The notes under the pieces are model-generated. The model made no database searches, was not told where the DNA came from, and saw nothing but the letters and a program-made list of their open reading frames with translations. From NCBI GenBank assembly GCA_963709185.1, contig CAVPVQ010000028.1, positions 124,001-188,000 of the forward strand: a DNA stretch of 64,000 nt, written 5' to 3'. The position numbers were made by a program, and so were the translations under genes. Numbering within the stretch: the first letter of the stretch is position 1; each line of letters starts with the position of its first letter. Shown one piece after another: positions 1 through 9,372 of this stretch. Source of the stretch: Roseiarcus sp963709185 (GTDB taxonomy: Bacteria > Pseudomonadota > Alphaproteobacteria > Rhizobiales > Beijerinckiaceae).

Positions 1-63
1 CCTCAAAACTCCGCCCCGCCATGGCCGAAACGAGTCCGGCCATGACGTTCTGTCGGGCGAGCG

Positions 64-1083
64 TCACACCGGACACTTGTTGTCGGTCGTATAGTCGTGC
101 ACCGCGAGCTTGCCCGAGATGATGTCGGCCTTGGCGGCCTCGGCGGCGGCCTTGGCGTCCGGCGTCAAAATGTCCTTGTTCCATTCGTCGACCGCGTAAT
201 CGACGCCGCCTTCCTTGAGCCCGAGCTCCAGGTGACCGGCCTTCCACACGCCGTTCTTGGCGTCCATGAACGACTTGTAAGTCGCCACGTCGACATGCTT
301 GAGCGCCGAGGTCAGAACCTTGCCGGGAAAGAGATTGTCCTGGTCCGAATCGACGCCGATGCCGAGTTTGCCCGCGTCGGCGGCCGCCTTCAGCACGCCC
401 TGTCCGGTCGCGCCGGCGGCGGCGTAAACGATGTCCGCGCCGCGATCGATCTGCGATTTGGCGAGCTCGCCGCCCTTGACCGGGTCGTTCCAGGCGTGGA
501 AATCCGTGCCGGTCATGTTCGCGAACACTTCGTCCTTGTCGTTCACGTATTTGACGCCCTGCGCGTAACCGCATCCGAACTTCGAGATCAGCGGAATGTC
601 CATGCCGCCGACGAAGCCGACCTTGCCGGTCTTCGAGGTCTTCGCCGCCAGCACGCCGACGACGAACGAACTCTCGTTCTCCTTGAAGGTGATCGACTGC
701 ACGTTGGGCTTGTCGACCACCGAGTCGATGATCGCGAATTTGGTGTTCGGGAATTCGCCGGCGACCTTGCCGAGCGCGGTCGCCCAGGCGAAGCCGACGG
801 TCATGATCGGGGAGAACCCGTCCTTGGCGAATTTGCGAAGAACCTGCTCGCGCTGCGCATCGCTCTGGATTTCGAGGTCGCGAAAATCGACCCCCGACTC
901 CTTCTTGAATTTGGTCGCGCCGTTGAAGACGCCCTCGTTGAACGATTTGTCGAACTTGCCGCCAAGGTCATAAACGACGGCCGGCTTGATGTCCGCGGCG
1001 AACGCGGCGCCGGAAGCCAGCAGCGCGACGCCGAATGTCGCGCCGACGCTCGCGCGCACAGAGCCTGAGTGACGACTGACCAT
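64..1083 (-). CDS. BMP-family (PnrA-like) ABC transporter substrate-binding protein
   Basis: Periplasmic solute-binding protein of the basic membrane protein family, whose members feed nucleosides or related ligands to an ABC importer; the ligand here is not known. The 339-residue protein has a cleavable signal peptide (hydrophobic stretch ending GAAFA before ADIKP) and no lipobox cysteine. The family motif DLGGKFDKSFNEG follows directly, and a VGFVGGMDIP segment lies mid-protein. I chose the ATG at 1083 because the 14 residues upstream of it (GTG/ATG-type start at 1125) are charged and would spoil the signal peptide. No permease or ATPase gene is visible; partners could lie beyond the left edge. 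Confidence 0.88.
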   Translation of the reverse strand: MVSRHSGSVRASVGATFGVALLASGAAFAADIKPAVVYDLGGKFDKSFNEGVFNGATKFKKESGVDFRDLEIQSDAQREQVLRKFAKDGFSPIMTVGFAWATALGKVAGEFPNTKFAIIDSVVDKPNVQSITFKENESSFVVGVLAAKTSKTGKVGFVGGMDIPLISKFGCGYAQGVKYVNDKDEVFANMTGTDFHAWNDPVKGGELAKSQIDRGADIVYAAAGATGQGVLKAAADAGKLGIGVDSDQDNLFPGKVLTSALKHVDVATYKSFMDAKNGVWKAGHLELGLKEGGVDYAVDEWNKDILTPDAKAAAEAAKADIISGKLAVHDYTTDNKCPV

Positions 1084-1249
1084 GAGAACCCCCGAAAATG
1101 GCGTTGAACGCCCGCGCTTTTTCACGAGACTCCAAACAACGCCGCGCGGCGGAACGGTTTGGCCGGCTGCTTGACCAATTGGTCAAAGCTCGCTTGGCTG
1201 TTTGGCGAAGTCAAGCGAATTTCTGGCGCGCCGCGGCGGCCGGCCGCCC

Positions 1250-2182
1250 TCAATCGAAGAGAACCGAGACGCTCTCCTCCTTGGCGATGCGGGCGATCGC
1301 TTCGCCGATCAAGGGCGCGATGGAGATGACGCGAATGTTCCTGGCCACCCGCACCGCTTCGGTCGGCGCGATCGTGTCGGTCAGCACCAGCTCGTTGAGC
1401 TTGGAGGCGGCGATGCGGGCGACCGCGCCGCCCGACAGGACGCCATGCGTGATATAGGCCGACACGCCGAGCGCGCCCTTGTCGAGCAGCGCCTCGGCGG
1501 CGTTGCACAGCGTGCCGCCGGAATCGACGATGTCGTCGAGAAGAATGCAATGTCGCCCGGCGACGTCGCCGATGATGTTCATCACTTCGGATTCGCCCGC
1601 CCGCTCGCGCCGCTTGTCGACGATGGCGAGCGGCGCGTCGAGACGCTTGGCCAGCGCGCGGGCGCGCACGACGCCGCCGACGTCCGGCGAGACCACCATC
1701 ACGTCCTCAAGCGCGCCATGGGCCTTGATGTCGCGCACCATCACCGGCGCCGAGAACAGATTGTCGGTCGGTATATCGAAGAAACCCTGGATCTGGCCGG
1801 CATGGAGATCGACGGTCAGGACGCGATCGGCGCCGGCGCGGGTGATCAGGTTGGCGACGAGCTTGGCCGAGATCGGCGAGCGCGGTCCGGGCTTGCGGTC
1901 CTGGCGGGCGTAGCCGAAATAGGGAAGCACAGCGGTGATGCGCTGCGCTGACGCGCGCCGCAGCGCGTCGATCATGATCAACAGCTCCATCAGGTTGTCG
2001 TTGGTCGGGTAGGATGTCGACTGGATGATGAAAGTGTCGCGACCGCGCACGTTTTCCAGAATTTCGACGAATATTTCGAGGTCGGCGAACCGGCGCACAT
2101 GGCACTTGGTGAGCGGTTCGCCGAGATAGGCGGCGATCGCCTCGGCGATCGGCCCGTTCGAATTGCCGGCCAGTATCTTCAT
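1250..2182 (-). CDS. prs: Ribose-phosphate pyrophosphokinase
   Basis: Makes PRPP from ribose 5-phosphate and ATP in the cytoplasm, supplying purine, pyrimidine, histidine and tryptophan synthesis. The start MKILAGNSN gives 310 residues, the usual family length; upstream in-frame starts would add an unconserved tail. Visible signatures are the metal/PRPP segment VDLHAGQIQGFFDIP, the catalytic flexible loop KRRERAGESEV, and the PRPP-binding loop CILLDDIVDSGGTL. The bacterial allosteric type is expected. It stands alone between the BMP protein and a lipoprotein gene on the same strand. Confidence 0.97.
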   Translation of the reverse strand: MKILAGNSNGPIAEAIAAYLGEPLTKCHVRRFADLEIFVEILENVRGRDTFIIQSTSYPTNDNLMELLIMIDALRRASAQRITAVLPYFGYARQDRKPGPRSPISAKLVANLITRAGADRVLTVDLHAGQIQGFFDIPTDNLFSAPVMVRDIKAHGALEDVMVVSPDVGGVVRARALAKRLDAPLAIVDKRRERAGESEVMNIIGDVAGRHCILLDDIVDSGGTLCNAAEALLDKGALGVSAYITHGVLSGGAVARIAASKLNELVLTDTIAPTEAVRVARNIRVISIAPLIGEAIARIAKEESVSVLFD

Positions 2183-2399
2183 CGCGCCGATCATTTGACA
2201 GATCCCCAGCCCACGGTCGCCGCATCGCCGGGACCCTGGATAAGCGCCAGGCCGCGGCAAGTCGGATGGCGCGGCGCCGGCGTCATAGCAGCCGCGTCGG
2301 CCTCGAACAATATGTCGGGACAATGACGAAGCCGGCCGGACGCCCGGCCGTCCACAGGCGCGACGATGCGCCGCGTCGACCGGCGCGGACGCCCCCGCG

Positions 2400-3026
2400 T
2401 CAATTGACCGGCGCGTAGCTCAACGGCTTGCTTTCCGAAACCGCGATCGGTTGGGCCGGCGCGGCGGCGACCGCCTCGGGCGTGTTCGACAGGTAGGCGG
2501 CGAGGTCGTCGGCGCTCTTGGCGGCGACGCTCGCCAACGCGGCCTCGCCGACGAAGCGCCAGGGATCGGCGCCTTCGCCCTTGACTTCGAGGACGTCGTT
2601 GACCCGCTGCATGCGCTGCTTGTCCTTGTTGAAGACGTCCCAGACATATTCGACCGCCGCCCCGTCGGTGGTCTCATAGGCGGAGAGATAGCCGCGCACG
2701 AGGTAGCGGGCCTTCTTCTCATCGGCGACGGCGATGTCGCGCGCGGTCGCCTCGCGCGTCATGATCTGCGAGAAGGCCCTGGAAATCGCCGCGGGAGGGC
2801 CTTCGACCGAAACGAAGGCGACGCTCGCCCCGGCGAGGCTCACGTCGGTGCGCCGCACGAACGCCGCATGAGCTTCTGACTTCGGCGCCATGTCGGCGGC
2901 CATTTCGACGCATCCGGACAACGCGAAGGCGAACGCCGCGACGCTCAACCCCGCCAGAACCGCGCCCGCCCCGCCGCTCGCGCGTGACGGGCGACGCAAT
3001 CTCGCATGCGCACAATGCGTCAACAC
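2400..3026 (-). CDS. Putative lipoprotein of unknown function
   Basis: A 208-residue protein starting at GTG 3026. A basic N-terminus is followed by a hydrophobic segment (VLAGLSVAAFAFALSGC) ending in a lipobox-like LSGC, so lipid modification and export are likely. The mature part looks like a soluble alpha/beta domain (for example ARYLVRGYLSAYETTDGAAV and YVWDVFNKDKQRMQRVND) with a low-complexity Ala/Pro C-terminus. Rhizobial lipoproteins with this layout exist, but I assign no function. It is separated from prs by about 215 bases without a gene. Confidence 0.75.
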   Translation of the reverse strand: MLTHCAHARLRRPSRASGGAGAVLAGLSVAAFAFALSGCVEMAADMAPKSEAHAAFVRRTDVSLAGASVAFVSVEGPPAAISRAFSQIMTREATARDIAVADEKKARYLVRGYLSAYETTDGAAVEYVWDVFNKDKQRMQRVNDVLEVKGEGADPWRFVGEAALASVAAKSADDLAAYLSNTPEAVAAAPAQPIAVSESKPLSYAPVN

Positions 3027-3065
3027 AACACCTTACGCCTCACCATTTCGGCCAGACAGCTAACC

Positions 3066-4214
3066 CTATTTTACGACGAGGTCCAGATCGGGCGCATTGA
3101 TCGGCTCGGCCGACTCGGCGCCGACCAGATAGGTCCGTCCGAGGCACATCGCGGTCTGGCTGTCGCTGTCCATCAGAATCATGTGCAGGAAATAGACCTG
3201 GGAGGGCGCGATCACGAATTCGGCGCCTTCGTAGAACATCGGCGAATCCATCCAGGACGGCGTGAACTTCGCGCCGAGCGCATAGCCGCAGGCGTTGAGC
3301 CGGTGGCGCGAGAGGCCGTGCGCGTCGAGGATGCGGGCGTGCGCCGCAAAGACTTCGCCGGCGGTCCGGCCCGGCCGCAGCGCCGCCTCGCAGGCCAGCA
3401 GCGCGGCGCGGGCGGCCGCATGGTAGGGACGATGAAGCGCCCTGGGGCGCCCGACGACCAGCGTGCGCATGATCGGCGCGTGGTAGTGGCGATAGACGCC
3501 GGCGAACTCGAGGGTGAGCTGGTCGTCGGCGTCAAGGCTGCGCCGTCCGCTCTTGTAGCGGCACAGCAGCGCGTCGGCCCCTGAGCCGATGATGAATTCG
3601 TTGCCGGGATAATCGCCGCCGCCGGAGAAAATCTCACCGTGCATCGCCGCCAGGATCGCGCCCTCGTCGGCGCCCGCCGCGGTTCGCGCGATCGCCGCGC
3701 GGTCGGCGAGATCGGAAAGCCGCGCCGCCTCGCGCACGAAGACGATCTCCTCGGCCGATTTCGTCACCCTGAGATGCGCGACGAGACGGGAGGCGTCGCT
3801 CAGCGTGGCGACCCCGTCCAGCGCCGCCTCCACCCGGCGGCCGTTGAAATGGGTCAGGCCATAGCTGTCGTTTTCGACGCCGAGCCGGCCGCGCGCGCCA
3901 AGGTCGCCGAGCATCGCCGCGAGATCCTGCGCCGGATTCGCGCCTTCGGCGTCGCGCCAGACGCGAATGTCCGAAATGTTGGACGTGCGCTGCGCCTGGC
4001 GCAGATCGGCGGAGCGGGTCAGCAGGGCCATGGCGCCATCGGCGGCGACGTAGAGGCACTGAAAGAAGCAGAAACCGAACGTGTCGTAGCCGGTCAGCCA
4101 GAACAGGCTCTCCTGAGCGAACAGCAGCAGGCCGTCGAGCCGCTCGGCCGCCATCGCCGCCTGAAGGCGGTGTCGGCGCGCGGACATTTCGGCTGCGGAA
4201 AAATGGACGGACAC
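3066..4214 (-). CDS. M24-family (creatinase/ectoine hydrolase-like) hydrolase lacking metal ligands
   Basis: A 382-residue pita-bread-fold protein with an N-terminal creatinase-like domain (about 1-150) and a C-terminal M24 domain. The five metal ligands of true aminopeptidases are not conserved: the first Asp is Glu (LTLEFAGVYRHYHAPIMRT), the second is Pro at the D of DxTR, and the usual GHG histidine is Tyr (CGYALGAKFTPSW). The GYxIG...P.W pattern recalls ectoine hydrolase (DoeA) and creatinase, which hydrolyse C-N bonds without metal. Substrate is unknown; no ectoine genes are nearby. The start is GTG 4214; an ATG nine codons in is an alternative. Confidence 0.78.
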   Translation of the reverse strand: MSVHFSAAEMSARRHRLQAAMAAERLDGLLLFAQESLFWLTGYDTFGFCFFQCLYVAADGAMALLTRSADLRQAQRTSNISDIRVWRDAEGANPAQDLAAMLGDLGARGRLGVENDSYGLTHFNGRRVEAALDGVATLSDASRLVAHLRVTKSAEEIVFVREAARLSDLADRAAIARTAAGADEGAILAAMHGEIFSGGGDYPGNEFIIGSGADALLCRYKSGRRSLDADDQLTLEFAGVYRHYHAPIMRTLVVGRPRALHRPYHAAARAALLACEAALRPGRTAGEVFAAHARILDAHGLSRHRLNACGYALGAKFTPSWMDSPMFYEGAEFVIAPSQVYFLHMILMDSDSQTAMCLGRTYLVGAESAEPINAPDLDLVVK

Positions 4215-4422
4215 GACGCCTCTTTGTCAGGCGAGAAGGGGAAGGGATCGCCGGCGCAACCTGTCGCACAGCCGGGAACGACCGTCAAAATCCGCCGGGC
4301 CGAAGGACAAGGCGGAATTTCCTCGCGCCCGGACGAGATTCCTGGCGAGCGGGGCTCGAAAAGCGCAAACGGAAATTCGCCGGCGACTGACCGCGCTTCC
4401 CGCTGAGCGATTCGATGCTTAA

Positions 4423-6429
4423 ATGGCTGGTGTGATGACCCCCTCCTCCAGGAACCCGCCGGACTCCGAGGCGCCGCTCGACGGGCCGGAGGACGATGAC
4501 GACGAGGCGCCGCCCGGCGTCGAGCTCGACCTCGGGCAGGAGGACGCTGAGCCAGGCTCGCTCGCCCGCGGCGCGGCGGTCATCAAGTCGTTCTGGAAGC
4601 ATGCGCCGAACGGCCCCGGCGTCTATCGCATGTTCGGGGCGGACGGCGAGGTCCTCTATGTCGGAAAGGCGCGCAGCATCAAGAAGCGCGTCGCCAGCTA
4701 CACTCGGCCGGAGCGGCAGCCGACCCGCATCGCACGGATGGTCGCGCAGACCGTTTCGATGGTGTTCGTTTCGACCGAATCGGAGGCCGAGGCGCTGCTG
4801 CTCGAGGCCAATTTCATCAAGCAGATGAAGCCGCGCTACAATGTCCTGCTGCGCGACGACAAGAGCTTCCCGTATATCCTGATCACCGGCGACCATGCGG
4901 CGCCGCGCCTGCTCAAGCATCGCGGCGCGCGGAGCGGCAAGGGCGATTATTTCGGCCCGTTCGCCAGCGCGGGCGCGGTTCATCGCACGCTGAGCGCGCT
5001 GCAGCGCGCCTTCCTGCTGCGCACCTGTTCCGACAGCTTTTACGAGAACCGCACGCGGCCTTGCCTGCTCTACCAGATCAAGCGCTGCTCGGCGCCCTGC
5101 ACCGGCGAAATATCGCTCGACGATTATCGCGGCCTGGTCGGCGAGGCGCACGACTTCCTGTCCGGCCGCAGCCGCGCGATTCGCCATCGCCTGGCGGCCG
5201 AGATGGAGGAGGCCGCCGAAGCGCTCGCCTTCGAGAGAGCGGCGCGCCTGCGCGACCGCATCGCGGCGCTTTCGGCGATCCAGGGCGAGCAGAGCATCAA
5301 TCCGAAAAGCATTCCCGAGGCCGACGTGTTCGCCGTGGCCGAGGAGGCGGGGCAGTTCTGCATCGAGGTGTTCTTCTTCCGCACTTACCAGAACTGGGGC
5401 AACCGCGCCTATTTTCCGCGCGCCGACCGCAGCCTCGGCCCCGCCGAAGTGCTCGACGCGTTTCTCGCGCAGTTCTACCTGGAGCGCCCGGCGCCGCGCT
5501 TGGTGCTATTGTCCCATGACATCGAGAGCCGCGACGCATTGCGCGAGGCGCTGAGCGCGCGCGCCGGCCGCCGCATCGCGATCGGCGCGCCGCATCGCGG
5601 CGAAAAGCGCGAGCTCGTCGACAATGCGATGCGCAACGCCCGCGAGGCGCTGTCGCGCCGCCTTTCCGACGCGGCGACCCAGGAAAAGCTGCTTGGCGCG
5701 CTCGCCTCCGCCTTCGGCGTCGATCAACCGATCCGCCGCGTCGAAGTCTACGACAATTCGCACATCATGGGGACCAATGCGATCGGCGCGATGATCGTCG
5801 CCGGCCCCGAGGGCTTCGTGAAGGGCCAGTACCGCACCTTCAACATCAAGAGCGCGTCGCTGACGCCGGGCGACGACTACGCAATGATGCGCGAAGTGCT
5901 CGGACGCCGCTTCGCGCGGCTCGCCAGGCGCAGCGACGCCGAGATTGCGGAGGCGGCGGGGGCCTTTCCCGATCGGCCCGACCTGGTGCTGGTCGACGGC
6001 GGGCGCGGACAGTTCGAGGCGGCGCGGCGGATTTTCGCTGAACTCGGCGTCGAGGGCGTCCGGCTCGCGGCGATCGCCAAGGGCCCGGACCGCAACGCCG
6101 GCCGCGAGACCTTCTTCGTCGAGGGACGCGAACCGTTCCGGCTCGCGCCGCGCGATCCCGCGCTCTATTTCGTGCAGCGGCTGCGCGACGAGGCCCATCG
6201 CTTCGCGATCGGCACGCATCGCGCCAAGCGCAAGCGCGAGTTCGTGAAGAGCCCGCTCGACGAAATCCCGGGAATCGGGCCGGCGCGCAAGCGGGCGCTG
6301 CTCAACGCTTTCGGAACGGCCAAGGGCGTGGCAGGCGCCGGCCTTGTCGATCTTGAAAAGGCGCCTGGCGTCAACGCGGCGACCGCGCGGCTGGTGTTTC
6401 AGTTCTTTCACGAGGTCGACAGGGGTTGA
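4423..6429 (+). CDS. uvrC: UvrABC excinuclease subunit C
   Basis: Makes the 3' and 5' incisions in nucleotide excision repair after UvrAB marks a lesion. Domains in order: an acidic N-terminal extension of about 50 residues, the GIY-YIG nuclease (GVYRMFGADGEVLYVGKARS), a cysteine-bearing linker (RTCSDSFYENRTRPCLLYQI), the UVR helical hairpin near residue 270, the RNase H-like endonuclease domain (VEVYDNSHIMGTNAIGAMIV, PDLVLVDGGRGQ), and tandem helix-hairpin-helix motifs at the end (DEIPGIGPARKRALLNAFG). 668 residues is normal for rhizobia. Starts at 4431 or 4434 are possible alternatives within the tail. No LexA box is seen upstream. Confidence 0.98.
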   Translation: MAGVMTPSSRNPPDSEAPLDGPEDDDDEAPPGVELDLGQEDAEPGSLARGAAVIKSFWKHAPNGPGVYRMFGADGEVLYVGKARSIKKRVASYTRPERQPTRIARMVAQTVSMVFVSTESEAEALLLEANFIKQMKPRYNVLLRDDKSFPYILITGDHAAPRLLKHRGARSGKGDYFGPFASAGAVHRTLSALQRAFLLRTCSDSFYENRTRPCLLYQIKRCSAPCTGEISLDDYRGLVGEAHDFLSGRSRAIRHRLAAEMEEAAEALAFERAARLRDRIAALSAIQGEQSINPKSIPEADVFAVAEEAGQFCIEVFFFRTYQNWGNRAYFPRADRSLGPAEVLDAFLAQFYLERPAPRLVLLSHDIESRDALREALSARAGRRIAIGAPHRGEKRELVDNAMRNAREALSRRLSDAATQEKLLGALASAFGVDQPIRRVEVYDNSHIMGTNAIGAMIVAGPEGFVKGQYRTFNIKSASLTPGDDYAMMREVLGRRFARLARRSDAEIAEAAGAFPDRPDLVLVDGGRGQFEAARRIFAELGVEGVRLAAIAKGPDRNAGRETFFVEGREPFRLAPRDPALYFVQRLRDEAHRFAIGTHRAKRKREFVKSPLDEIPGIGPARKRALLNAFGTAKGVAGAGLVDLEKAPGVNAATARLVFQFFHEVDRG

Positions 6430-6610
6430 GCCCCTGTGATAGCAGGCCGGGCATCGGGGCAGCTCTTCGAAGCCGCTTAACTTGCGGCTCGACCCGGATG
6501 CACCCCTGAGCTAGCTTTGGCCTATGCCCCTCAACGAAGCCGACCCACGTCGCTGACCCTCTCCACGGGGCTGGCAAGACGTTCATCGCCGCCTTCTGCG
6601 GAGCCCTGTG

Positions 6611-6877
6611 ATGCCGACGGTTGCATGGTTCTATGGCATAGGCATCGTGATGTATTACAACGATCACAACCCGCCGCATTTCCACGCGCAATACGGCCAG
6701 TCCAGGGCGGTGATCGGCGTCGCCGACGGGCGGATCATCGCGGGATCGCTGCCGCCGACCGCCATGCGGCTGGTGACGGAATGGGCTCTGGCGCATCGAG
6801 GCGAACTGGAGGAGAATTGGGCGCGCGCCCGCGCCGATGAGCCGCTCGAAAGGATTCCGGGACCCGATGACGACTGA
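6611..6877 (+). CDS. DUF4160 protein
   Basis: An 88-residue DUF4160 protein recognised by the N-terminal core MPTVAWFYGIGIVMYYNDHN followed by PPHFHAQYGQSRAVI, which is the family signature. The ATG at 6611 fits the family start. Its last codons overlap the start of the DUF2442 gene (shared bases 6867-6877), so the two are translationally coupled. DUF4160 and DUF2442 genes often occur as a pair and have been predicted to form a toxin-antitoxin-like module; the sequence itself does not prove activity. Confidence 0.85.
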   Translation: MPTVAWFYGIGIVMYYNDHNPPHFHAQYGQSRAVIGVADGRIIAGSLPPTAMRLVTEWALAHRGELEENWARARADEPLERIPGPDDD

Positions 6878-7151
6878 ATATCCGACTGTCGACGTGGTGA
6901 AAGTCAGGGCCATGGAGGCGTTTTGCCTCTGGGTGCGGTTCAGCGACGGCGCCGAGGGCGTCGCCGACCTGAGCGGACTTGCGACGCGCGGCGGACCGAT
7001 GGTCGCGCCACTCAAGGACCCTGCCTTTTTCAGCCGCGTGTTCGTCGAAGCCGGCGCGCCGACCTGGCCGAACGGCTATGACTATGCGCCGTCAGCCCTC
7101 TACGCTGAGATGCGCGAGGCCGGCGCGCTCCACTTTGCCGCCGCGCAATGA
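6867..7151 (+). CDS. DUF2442 protein, partner of DUF4160
   Basis: A 94-residue DUF2442 protein (MTTEYPTVDVVKVRAMEAFC, then LWVRFSDGAEGVADLSGLA and GYDYAPSALYAEM), matching the small beta-rich fold of the family. It begins inside the last codons of the DUF4160 gene, in another frame, which argues for a two-gene operon. If the pair is a toxin-antitoxin module this member, like other DUF2442 proteins, would be the presumed antitoxin or DNA-binding partner; this is inference. Confidence 0.85.
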   Translation: MTTEYPTVDVVKVRAMEAFCLWVRFSDGAEGVADLSGLATRGGPMVAPLKDPAFFSRVFVEAGAPTWPNGYDYAPSALYAEMREAGALHFAAAQ

Positions 7152-7239
7152 CGACCGTCGAAAGGCACGTCCGCCAAGTCCGAGCGTTCCTCGGGAATTG
7201 ACCTTCGAACTCTGACCGGGCTTCGCTCGAGGGATTCCG

Positions 7240-8190
7240 ATGCTCGAAGGCCTGCCGCCTAACAACGCCGCGCATATGATGCGCCTGACCTGCGACGAGG
7301 CGCGGGCGCGCGCCATAGCCGATCTCGTCGTCGAAAGCTTCGACCCGGCGGAGACCGCGGCGGCGGCGTTCGAGACCGACGCGCCGCTCGGCGCCGGCAA
7401 GGCGTGGACGGTCGAGGTCTACTTCGGCTTTCCGCCGGATCAGGATCTGCTGCGCGAGCTCGTCGCCGCTGCGGCGGGCGAGGCGGCGGCGAGCGCGGTG
7501 GAATTCGGCGAGACTCCGCAGCGCGACTGGATCGCCAACGCGCTGGCCGGCCTGTCCCCGGTGCGCGCCGGACGCTTCCTCGTCCATGGCGCCCATGACC
7601 GCACGCGCGTCAGGCCTTGCGACATCGCGATCGAGATCGAGGCGGCGCTGGCGTTCGGCACCGGCCATCACGGAACCACGCGCGGTTGCCTTCTCATGCT
7701 CGAGCGCGTACTGCGCCGCCGGCGGCCACGGCGCATCCTCGACGTCGGCTGCGGCACCGGCGTGCTGGCGATCGCCGCCGCCAAGGCGTTGCGCATGAGG
7801 GTCGCGCTCAGCGACATCGATCCGATCGCCGCGGCGATCGCACGGGACAACGCGGCGCTCAACGGCGCGGGCGCCTGGGCGCGCCCCACCGTCTCGCGCG
7901 GCGTCGAAGCCCAAGAATTGCGCGTCGGCGGCCCCTACGACCTCGTGTTCGCCAATATTCTGGCCAAACCGCTGCGCGGTCTTGCGCCCTCGCTCGGCGC
8001 GCTGATCGCCCCGCGGGGCGAGGCGATCCTGTCCGGGCTGCTCGGGCCGGACGTTCCCGGCGTCCTCTCGGCCTGGCGCGCGCAAGGCCTGTTCCTGGTC
8101 GCGCGGATCGATCTCGAGGGCTGGGCGAGCCTGCTGCTGCGGCGGGACGGAACGCGCCAGTCCCGAGGCGCGCCGCGCATCACGCGGTGA
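7240..8190 (+). CDS. prmA: Ribosomal protein L11 methyltransferase
   Basis: SAM-dependent methyltransferase that trimethylates ribosomal protein L11. The 316-residue protein has the PrmA N-terminal domain (VEVYFGFPPDQDLLREL, RDWIANALAGLSPVRAGRF) and the C-terminal Rossmann domain with the PrmA hallmark EAALAFGTGHHGTTRGCL, motif I ILDVGCGTGVLAIAAAKAL and the catalytic-loop-like DLVFANILAKPL. Its 3' end overlaps the convergent gene by 11 bases. Confidence 0.96.
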   Translation: MLEGLPPNNAAHMMRLTCDEARARAIADLVVESFDPAETAAAAFETDAPLGAGKAWTVEVYFGFPPDQDLLRELVAAAAGEAAASAVEFGETPQRDWIANALAGLSPVRAGRFLVHGAHDRTRVRPCDIAIEIEAALAFGTGHHGTTRGCLLMLERVLRRRRPRRILDVGCGTGVLAIAAAKALRMRVALSDIDPIAAAIARDNAALNGAGAWARPTVSRGVEAQELRVGGPYDLVFANILAKPLRGLAPSLGALIAPRGEAILSGLLGPDVPGVLSAWRAQGLFLVARIDLEGWASLLLRRDGTRQSRGAPRITR

Positions 8191-9319
8191 ACGTGAAACT
8201 GCTGCCGGTGCCGCACAGCACCAGCTTCTCCGGCATCTCCTGCTTGGCCAGATCGATGAAATTCTGACCGCTGCAATGCATCGGCAACACATGCTCGAGG
8301 TCGAACGTCTTGAGCTCGGCCATCACTTTTCGCAGATAGTCGTCAGGCGCGGGCGCGAGGTGGAAGCCGCCGACCAGCGCATAGATCTTGTCGACCCCGG
8401 TGATCTCCTGGGCGCGCCGCAGTGTGTTGATGATCCCCGCATGACCGCACGAACTGACCACCACCAGGCCGCGGTCGCCCAGCCGGAAGCAGGTGGCGTG
8501 TTCGTGCCAGTGCTCATCCGGCTCCGGCTTCCCAGCGAGTTCGTCGGCGGTGAAGTGATGCTCGCTGTACGCGCTGACGTCGCAGCCGAGGCCGTCCTTG
8601 ACCCCGAACGCCACCCAGGTGTTCGGCAGCACATGCTCGAAGCTGGCGCGCGGGACCGCGCCGGTGGTGAAGGCGTGATCGGCGATGACGATCGGCATTT
8701 CCGACAGCACGGGCTGGACGTCCAGCGCCTTCAGCCTGCGACGGTCCAGCGTCGGGCCGAAATTCTCGAAACTGCCGTCCGCGTTGCGAAAAAGTCGGTG
8801 GCAGAAATTGTCTTCTCCGCCGGTGAACAGCCGCAAGTCCTTGCGCATGCGCGCGCGATTCGCCTCGAGGAACCCCATCAATCCGCCGACATGGTCATAG
8901 TGACCGTGGCTGATGATCAACGCGTCCACCGCGGCGACGTCGATCTTCAGCAGCTCGAGATTGTTCGCATAGACTTCGGGCGTGAAGCCGAAATCGAGCA
9001 GATAGCCGCGAGTCTCCGGGCCGCGGCGCGACTCCAGATGCAGGGCCAGACCCCACTCGCTCGCCAATGTCCTGCCTTGCGAGCCCTCGGGGAATCCGGT
9101 GCGCTGGACCCCCAGCCCCGGCGACTGCGCGCCACGCAGGAAAATGTCATGCGTGTTGTCGGTGATCTCCCGGACCGTCAGTTGGTCGATCGCCGGCGCG
9201 TCGATCCGCACCGGGGCGGCGTTGGCCGATCGATCAAGCGCAATGCTGCAGGTCAGCAACGAGCCGCCCCACATGGCCGAGCGTTGCAGCAACCGGCGGC
9301 GGTCAAGCGACAGCGGCAT
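8180..9319 (-). CDS. Exported metallo-beta-lactamase-fold hydrolase (COG1237-like)
   Basis: A 379-residue protein starting at ATG 9319 with an N-terminal twin-arginine-like signal (DRRRLLQRSAMWGGSLLTC). The metallo-beta-lactamase motif is ISHGHYDHVGG, with later histidines in VVVSSCGHAGIINT and LPMHCSGQNF, consistent with a dinuclear metal site. Overall it resembles the family of metal-dependent hydrolases named after 7,8-dihydropterin-6-methyl-4-(beta-D-ribofuranosyl)-aminobenzene-5'-phosphate synthase. The true substrate is unknown. A longer open frame upstream (to 9820) overlaps the next gene and is not used. Confidence 0.85.
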   Translation of the reverse strand: MPLSLDRRRLLQRSAMWGGSLLTCSIALDRSANAAPVRIDAPAIDQLTVREITDNTHDIFLRGAQSPGLGVQRTGFPEGSQGRTLASEWGLALHLESRRGPETRGYLLDFGFTPEVYANNLELLKIDVAAVDALIISHGHYDHVGGLMGFLEANRARMRKDLRLFTGGEDNFCHRLFRNADGSFENFGPTLDRRRLKALDVQPVLSEMPIVIADHAFTTGAVPRASFEHVLPNTWVAFGVKDGLGCDVSAYSEHHFTADELAGKPEPDEHWHEHATCFRLGDRGLVVVSSCGHAGIINTLRRAQEITGVDKIYALVGGFHLAPAPDDYLRKVMAELKTFDLEHVLPMHCSGQNFIDLAKQEMPEKLVLCGTGSSFTFTA

Positions 9320-9372
9320 CGTCAATCTCCTCACGTCGCGACGGCCCGGCGCGCGCCGGCGGTCGAGGCCGG

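Noticed and set aside
97..1068. Long open frame on the plus strand opposite the BMP gene
   Set aside because: Residue content is typical of the antisense of GC-rich coding DNA and no domain is recognisable; the same holds for many long antisense frames in the window (for example 12017-13570, 13866-15620, 23737-25194).
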